Part shown: positions 51,513 to 60,500 of the stretch, one piece after another
Layout of the letters: every line of letters starts with the position of its first letter
How positions within the stretch are numbered: position 1 is the first letter of the stretch
DNA from: Symbiodinium kawagutii
Taxonomy: Eukaryota > Sar > Dinophyceae > Suessiales > Symbiodiniaceae
Assembly (NCBI GenBank): GCA_009767595.1
Contig: VSDK01011225.1
Coordinates: forward strand, 151,246 to 215,245
DNA: 64,000 nucleotides
Reading direction: 5' to 3'
Translations under genes and position numbers: made by a program
The notes under the pieces: generated by a model
Databases searched by the model: none
What the model was told of the DNA's origin: nothing
What the model saw: only the letters and a program-made list of their open reading frames with translations

Positions 51513-54500
51513 CCACAACCGCGGGCTCAGGCGCAGGCAGTGCTGGCTGTGCCAGCTGGGCATCCGCCGCCATGGCATGAAGTTGCCGAGCCTTAAAACA
51601 GCGACGCCTTGCCATGGTGAATGCCACGGTGAATGGCATGGTGAATGATGTAAGGAATGAAGCAAAAATCATGATCATTGTGAACCAATGTTGATGCTTC
51701 ATAGTAACCATCATAGCTGAAACAATCATGGATCTTCCCAAGAGCAGGGGATTTTTCCACTGAGGTCCAAAAAGGCGCAGTTTTTGATTCAACTCATCTC
51801 TCCGCAACCATTCTGGATTCTTCACGCATCTTCACACTCATCAACGCTTTTGCATCTTTTTGCATCACTTTTTGTTTAATGAATGTATGTTTATGCGATG
51901 GCGTTTGCCAGTAAACGAACCACTCCATTCAATCGAGGCATGATATTAACCAGAGTGACTAAAAGCCATTAAGTAACCATCAATCAACCATTGGTTGAAC
52001 CAGTAAATAGTAACCTTAATCCTCAATCACCATCATAATTTATAACCAATCACCAAAACCAACTCCATGACATTAACCACTCCAATCACTCCATCAACAA
52101 ACCAACCAAGGTTAGCCATTAAATCTAAGCCTACTGGAACCCATGCTACTTACCAAGTAACCATCACAACTATATAACCCATCACTCAACTTGACGATAC
52201 TTGATATCAATGACACATGTTTGTGGGTCAAAAACCATTGGTGTCCCTGACATTTTTGCTGGGTTGTATCCAACTTAGACTTGGTGGCTCAAGCCTTGAC
52301 CCACCGTGCTCCATGTCAACCACTTGGTCCCCCCTCCTCACCCGGCAGCCACCCAGTCACCGCAATGGCACCGCTCGCCTTGGCCGCGCTCGCTGCGCCC
52401 CCTTCGTCGCTGGAGCGACGCCTGGGGGGCGACAGCTCCAGGGACGCCACTGGCGACGCTGTCATGGAGGAAGCGGGCGAGCTGCCCAGGAGCCACACGT
52501 TGGACGTCTTGGAATTCATCTGCGACCGAGCGACCAGTTGGAGCAAAGGGATGCGAAGGGAAGGAAAGTGTTTTCAATAATCGAGGGAAGACCAGTGATG
52601 ATGGGTGATGGAAACTGTTGGTGACCAGTTGGAAACTGTGGATCATGATGAGTTAAGATGCAACTGATGGATGTGTTGATGAATGGTAATGGCTGTAGGA
52701 TGATGAGGATGATGAGGATGCGGATGAGGATGATGGTTAGTTGGTGAGTTAGATCTTCGCTTACTAAGTGTGCCAAACAGGTTCGGCAAGGATGGCTCGA
52801 CGATGAATGAGTTTGGACAACAAAACTCACAAACAACAGCTACAAAACGACCACCAACACCAGCACCACCAACGTCACCACCACCACCACCACCACCACC
52901 ACAAAACAACCAGCATTGTTGCCACTGAGGACAGCGCGAAGACGCGGAGTTCCATCAGTTCTTCGACGTAGCTCTGGAGCTGCTGGAGGGCAGCGCTTCG
53001 TCGCCGGGGCAGCGCTACTTCGGGCGCTTCGTGCGCTGGGCGCTGCGCGAGTTCCTGTGCGATGCCCAGGGAGCCCTCAGCCGAGCACAGACGGTACCAG
53101 GAGACCCGGGGCACACCTTGGGGCACCACGGGGCGCATCCCATGGCGTGGACATTCACCAAGGCCTTGCAGGCTTCAGCATGGTTCACATATGGTTCATC
53201 ATGGGTTTCAAGGGATTTCATATCCTGCCTTTCACCCAGATTGATTGCTTAGGTCGCGTGTTTCACAGGATATCGTACTTGCAGACGAGTGACCAAACAC
53301 AGTGACACCGGTATCAGAGATCAAAATTTGGTTGGATTGTGCTTTCATTTCGATTGCATTGAGATCATTGAGAAATGCTTCCTGTGCCTTACTGTCAGGT
53401 AATGTCGAGGACGTCATGCCTTTAAGCTTAATGAACCTTTTACCGGGCATGGACCTTCTCCCAACACCGCCCTGAATTCTTCATGCAATCTGCACGATGA
53501 AAACAAAAACAATGTAAACTCATTCAGCTCCATGAGCTTGCGAGCTTGCTCATTTCGCCGCAGGACACGTGTTGGAAAGGCATGGTAGCTGTATGCAGCA
53601 AGTCGTATTGTCAGCAGGATCAAAGGCTTCACGCCTCATTGTGTGGCTTGGATGAGAGCGATCTAGTGCTTCAACATGCTCCAGCAGTGATTCACAGTGG
53701 CTGCACCGTCTTGTTTTGGACAAGCTGACTTCGAGTTACAGTACTGGTGTATTTCAAGGATAATCATTTTTCATTGACGGAATTCGGAGAGAATGTATCG
53801 TTTAGCAAAATTAAGTGGAATTTATCTTTGGTAACATGATAGTATTTCAGGCTTTCATCCACCCCAAATGGTCCATGATTTCTTTCTGTCATTGTTTTGG
53901 GACCCGCGTGGTCATTTCCCAGAACAGTACGATCCCGGAAAGTCTCAGACGCTTGGGATCGCTGCGTGCCAACTGAAAGCGGTGCCATGATTCACGAGTG
54001 GCGAGCCAAAGCTGGTGTTTGCAACATGCCAAGCAGTGATAAAGCTTCTATATCGAGTCTAATAGAATGGAATTGCTCAAGCTTAATGAGGATGTTTAGG
54101 GTTGTTGAGAGGCAGCTTTGGCTTTGCTTCGCTTGTTCTGCCCCGCGCAACAGCGAAGCCAGATCTAAAACACCTGTCCCCGGGTTGCTGATGGTTGCTG
54201 CACACCGAGCGATTTGTGCTAAGGAAACCAACGTGGGTTTCAGGCACAAATTGCAACTTGCAACGTGGCGATTGGGTTTTGCTGACCTTTCCCCATACAT
54301 CTTCTCCTAGCCAAGTGATGCGCGGCAGCCATGGTCACAGATCAAGTCTGCCTGGCGCACCCGCCTCCAGCGTCGGAATTTGCGCAGAAGGTGAAATTTT
54401 GACGACCGCTCCGCATCCAATTGAAGTAAAGATCACGGGCGAAGCAATCGATGTGACTAGGGTCAGGTTTGGTGCTTTTTCATTTCCAAGCTTTCATATT

Positions 54501-57500
54501 ATATATATTACTATGTTTTAATCACTTTTTTTGGGGGGACTAGTGTAAGTTGATACCTTGAAGAACATGTATTTGCTGTGAGGCTTTTGGGCACACAATT
54601 GTTGTCGAGACCTCGAACAGCCAAAGGTTCGGTTCGAGGGTCCATGTTCCTATTGAGCATGGCTGCGAAAAGCGGTGAAACCAAACCAGTATGAAAAGCC
54701 AAAAACATGCAAAAGGCAGGCTTTTGCTCGTAAAAGCTTCTTTGTACTGTAGATTTGTAGGTTGATTCACCTGTGATTAGTGAGGTATATGGCATAAAGC
54801 TGGCAACTTTGCAACGCTCCCAGGTCGTTGCGGCCAAGTTGAAAGGGCAGACGTGTCGCTTGGACAAGATTGCGAACCACGTGACCCTGAGCCGCCAACT
54901 GGAAGCACTGGGGAAAGTCTGCAGCGTGACCTCGGAGGCGCAGGCCCACGCCATGACACCAGCCATGCAGAATCAAGAAGCAACCTGGGCAGCTTAGTGG
55001 AAATTAATGGGAATCTTAGTGGATAATCTATGGGAATCTAAGGTCCAAGTGTGGCCTTTGTTGGGAAGTGCCATGACACTTTCAATTCAGGGGATTTGAA
55101 TCGCAAGAGATGGCCTCACTAAACCATACTGAACCCAGCGGAGGTGCCCAAAGCATCGAAAAGCCTGGTTTTTGGACACGCGTTGCTGGGTCACAGCTGA
55201 GGTCAAGATGTTGCTGTTGTGTGGGGACTCCCCCTATGCAGGGAAGGAAGCAGAGCTTGCTGCCGGAGAGGCTCGGGTATGTTTGGCCCCTCCTGGCCTG
55301 TTGCTGGAGGCCAACGCTTCGCAGCGGGAGGCCTTGCTGTCGGCCTGTGGGCGCCAGCTGACGCTCATTCAGGGCCCGCCGGGGACAGGCCGGGGCACAG
55401 GCAATCGAATCTTCGGCCTCAGATTGCCTCTTGCCTCATCCACACTTTTTTCGAGCAAAAAAGAGGTTGAAAAGAGTTTCAATAGGTAATGGAAAAACAT
55501 CCATCTGTAGTGGAACAACATTTTTGAGCACCTGTTGAGACCTGCACTGGTTTATGAAGGCCTCCATTGATGATGTGCATCACATCCCCTTGTCAGATGC
55601 CTCCTGTTTCCTTCCCCTTCCTTGGCACAGGTAAGACCACCACGGCCCTGCTGTTGGTGCGTGCCTGGATTTGCTCCAACAAACGCCCAGTGTTGTGCGC
55701 AGCGGATAGCAACATAGCAGTGGATAACTTGGTGGATGGCTGTGCCAAAGCAGAATTGAGAGTGATCAGAGTGGGACGACCTGAAGCCACCCGACCGGAC
55801 TTGGAAAAGTACAACCTGCTGGACATGATGCAGCTAGGTTACAATATGCTGAATCGTGCATCATTTCCTGCCCTCCATCAACATCCATGATTGCACCATT
55901 CAGACTTGAGCGGTCATGGTGTCCGGATACCGGTCTCCCCACGTGTGAAAGAAATATCCTTTGTATTAATTGGCGTGGCTCAGAAACATCAGGTAGAGTT
56001 TGGCAAACGTACGGCGCATCATTTAATGCAATTCTCCCATTAGCTTTACTTGATCGAGCAACTAAACTAAACCTTATCAAACCGCAATATCTGGGACGAA
56101 ACCATCACAAAGAAATGCCGATGCAAAAGCATGGGTTTTCGAGATGTTTTTGGGTGTTAGCCCATGTTATCTCCCATGCAAAGCCGCCCTGCCAGTATTT
56201 TTGGAGGGACTTTTTTCACCGTTGCGAAAGTGAGGAAAGGCCCAGATGGCAAGACGCTCTTNNNNNNNNNNNNNNNNNNNNNNNNNNNNNNNNNNNNNNN
56301 NNNNNNNNNNNNNNNNNNNNNNNNNNNNNNNNNNNNNNNNNNNNNNNNNNNNNNNNNNNNNNNNNNNNNNNNGTTGATGGATGGGGCAACAAAAGCCACT
56401 GAACTGGCTGCATTGGTACCTTTGATGAAGATGAAACCCGACGGCGCTCAAGTGACCTTGGTGGGGGATCATCGTCAACTGCCGCCCACGATCAGCAACA
56501 TCGAAGTGGATGTGGAGGGATTTGGGACTTCACTCTTTGAACGCATGGCAGTTCAGGGAGTGCAACCCTACCTTCTGAACATTCAGTACCGGATGCATCC
56601 ATGTATCTCTGCCTTTCCTTCTTTCATGTGCCTCCGGCTGCATCTTTGTGCACATGCATCATTTAATGCCATTGCAGGGAGGTGATTGTACCAGAATGAG
56701 AGGTTGAAAATGGTTGCAAGTTGAAACGACTCATAGACCATAGATATCCATAGATCCTAGCCTTGTCAGTTTGGAAGTAGGTAAACTTATGCAAAGTTAC
56801 TCGGAAGATCATGGAAGATCATGGAAGATCTGTGTCTATGAGTCTATCACAACGCGCGCCAGGTATTACAACGGGCAACTTTTCTCAGGCATCGCAGGTG
56901 CGTCGAGAACACCTCCCAAAGGGATCGCATGGCCGGTCCCAGAGGTTCCCGTGACCTTCCTGCCTGTTGCTGGACAAGAGCTGCCTGAAGGAGTGACGAC
57001 ATGGTCGCCCATGGTCGCACATGGTCGCCCAAACTTGTCCAGCAAAGGTAATTTGGCATATCACTTGGCATATTTTGGCATATCTTGGCATCATGAAGGG
57101 CTCCAAACATTGGAATGTTTAATCGTGTTCGCTTTTGAATGAGTGTTTGTGTGGAGTTTTTCCGATTGTATTGCATTGGGTTCGCATGTTTAAAGAGAGC
57201 AGTGATGACAAGTTTACATTTGGTCGTGAGAGAATGGGCACATGTGTGCGGATAGCGCTCATGTTATGCTTACTCAAATGCACCCGAAAAGACTCGAAGC
57301 GCATCTAAAGAAGGTATAGCAAAGGAACAGAAAAGGGGGGCAAAAAGAACTTGCCAACTACCAACTGCATCCAACTGCATAGAAAAGAAAAACCGCCTCC
57401 GTTCCACAACAAAATGCAGAAGCGGAAGCACAAAAGCCGGCAACGTGCAAATGCGTCCTTCTTGCCTGGCATTCCAGCAGAGTTGTTGCCCTCTGTCGGT

Positions 57501-60500
57501 GGAATAGAAATTCTCAGATGTTCTCTTCGAACCGTTTCTGTGAATAAATCAATCAATCAATGAATAAAATCGATAAAATGACCCTCCACTGATCAATGAT
57601 TTATTTATCTTCCCAATTGATCAATAAATCAATCAATCAATCAATCAATCAATTTCTGTTGGGAAATGCTTACAGCTCACAGCGGGCGGCCCCTTGCTCA
57701 CCCCGGGTGCACGGTCTCCAGGCACCTCTTGGAGCAACAAGTCGGAGGTGGAAGCCGTGGAAGCGTTGCTGAAGTGCCCTGACCAATGCCTTGGTTGGGA
57801 AGTGCGCTGCTCCGGTGGGGCGAAGGGGCTGCCTGAATCTCCATGAATTTCTGACTGCATTCAATTTCTGATTAATAATGGTTAATACTAGGGGATAATA
57901 ACCAACAATAAGGGTTAAACAACTACAAGCTGGTGGGTGGTTTCAAACGTTTTTTTTTTTTTGTTTTCCCTAGTAGCTATGAACAAATGGTTGACTAATA
58001 TTTTTCATAGGGGTTGAAACCACCGACCAGATTTGCTTTGGCTTTGTCAATGTGTTCGCCCTGGGCTCAGGAAACATGTTTAGACAGAAGCTAGCGGACG
58101 GCAAAGTCTTTTCGTGGCGGTGGAAAAGGATCACATCAAGCCATGACAATCGAAAGTCAGCCATGGAGCCATGGTCAACCAGGCAATGATAGATCTCTAT
58201 TGATGAACCACCCCTGGTTTACTTTAGATAGCTGGTGATCAACCATCATCAACGATCATCAACCATCATCAACAACCATCAGATATAGGGGTCATTAGGG
58301 GTCTATGGATCATTATGGATCTATGGAATGACCATTAAGGTCATGAGTCGCTGCCTGCTGAGGAGCCTGTGTGCCTGGGATGACATCTCCGCAGAGGACC
58401 GAAGATGGCAAGCAAGCTTGTCATTGGCAGCTGACTACGGTACTCCTCAGCTGCAACAGTTTCCGGATTCATGGTGGATCCAGATCCATATCAAAAATGC
58501 CCCTAGTTTACCAGAAATAGCCGATGATTCGCCGTCAACTATGGAGCTCCAGAAAGGTTTATCATGGTTTATCGTGGTTTATCATGGTTTATCATGGTTT
58601 ATCATGGTTTATCATGGTTCATCATGGTTTATCATGGTTCACCAATACTAACCAACCAACATCAACAGTCTCAGCCCTTATAGCCCGCCAATCTCAAGCT
58701 CGACGGCTTCCAGGAGATTGGCATCATCACTCCGTATGCAGCCCAGGCCCGCCTGTTGCGTCGCAGCCTTGGCTGCCCACCGCCGGGGAAACGAGAAGTG
58801 GGCGGGATGAACGTGGAGGTGAGCAGTGTTGATGGCTTCCAAGGACGTGAAAAGGACAGACAGCCACTGCCAGGGCAATCTGCAAGGATGGTGGGTCCCA
58901 AAGTCACCTCTGAAATGTGGAGAGTTGGAGAAGTGGATCTTGGGATATTTTGGGAAAGGTGAGGAATTTTGTTGGTGAGTTGTTTCAACTTCTCGGTCAT
59001 ATCAGTCATCCATGCCATAGTCATTTATCAAATGTTTACCGCCGCATTTGCGTACATGATTACTCTTTGTGTTTTGCTCAAGGTGGGTGGGAATGAAGCC
59101 TTGAGTAAGGAGCCTTTGATGATCTGATGGTTTCCTTCATCATCTCAAGCTGCGAAAAAAAACAGCACTTTGCATAGAAGTGTGCCAAAAAAAAAATGCG
59201 AAAAGCCCCACCATTTTGTCTATGGCCAAGTCCCAGACGCGTTAGGACGTGATCATCGTGAGCACGGTGCGCGCCAACGCGCGTGGAAATGTAGGCTTTG
59301 TCGGTGACCCGCGACGAATGAACGTCACCCTGACGCGCGCCAAGAGGGGATTGGTAGCTTGCTGGTGACATTAGCTGAAGATTTCTTTCGAAGTGCTGAA
59401 GTCTTGATGCATGATGATGTAAGATGAAATGATGTTAGCAGGTCCCGAACGTTTGGGACCAACATGGACGAATTGCATCCAAGTGCAAGTCCGTAAACTT
59501 TTGGTCCCCAAAGTCCTGAAGCGAGTGGAAGTTAGCTGACCATAGCTGACTATAGTTGACGAGTGGGTTCTTCCATGCGGTAGCAGTGGGCACCAGCTGA
59601 AAGAACTCTGCCCAGGTAGTGGTCGGCTGTTTCGACACCCTGTCTCAAGACCAAGATGGCTGGGGAGCGTGGCTGCATTGGGTGCAGCAGCGAGGATTGG
59701 TGGCAGGCAGGGCTTGGGGGCGAACTGAAGGTGGCACCTGGACATGTTTCCACTATGGTCAGATCGGTCAGGAGCCAGGGGCATTTCCAAGTGTTTGTGG
59801 GACAAGTATGGTCAGGTTGGGATGGGCGACCCTTTGCCCAAAAGACAGTCATGCACAGATTCACGTGCATGTGAAGAGGAGTCTCGGGCCCCCTGACATC
59901 CCTCGCTCATTTTTTTTATGCCCATGCGTTGGTTGAATTTGGTCGATATGTACTGCCCGAAGATTTAATTCATGCATAAGCATGCATGTGTGTTGTATCA
60001 CAGACAATCTAAGATATCTCGAGGCCAACGGGAAAAATTGATATCACCCGCTGCTATTCCTACCAGTGCAGGTTGCTCAGCCACTTCACCAGAGGCTGCG
60101 GAGGCACACTGGCACTGGGCAGATTTCTTCCTGTTTGGCCACCTCTGGCCTGTGTCACATCAAGGGATGAGCCTAATGTAAGCCTGGTGTGGGAGCGTTC
60201 TTCTCAACATGAAGTGATCATCAGAATCAACGGGTTCTCGAAGTTCTTGCATTTTCTTCCAGTATCTTCCAGTTTTGTGTCATTTCCACGAAGAAGTGCT
60301 GTTTGATGCATGATAACCATGGTGTGAGCAGAAGACAGATGAGAGACGATGAGTGCATCATATGCTTTGCATGGGTGAAACAGTGCTTTTGAAATAGGTG
60401 TCGCATGCGCACATGCAACGTGCTTGAGCAAGGTGTTGCTACAGACGCCAAGAACACATGCAGCCACGTTTTTTTGTGCCTAGATCCTAGATTTCATGTG

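Noticed and set aside
52643-53138. Minus-strand frames with long glycine or tryptophan runs
   Set aside because: Artefacts of the CAC trinucleotide tract in a helicase intron.
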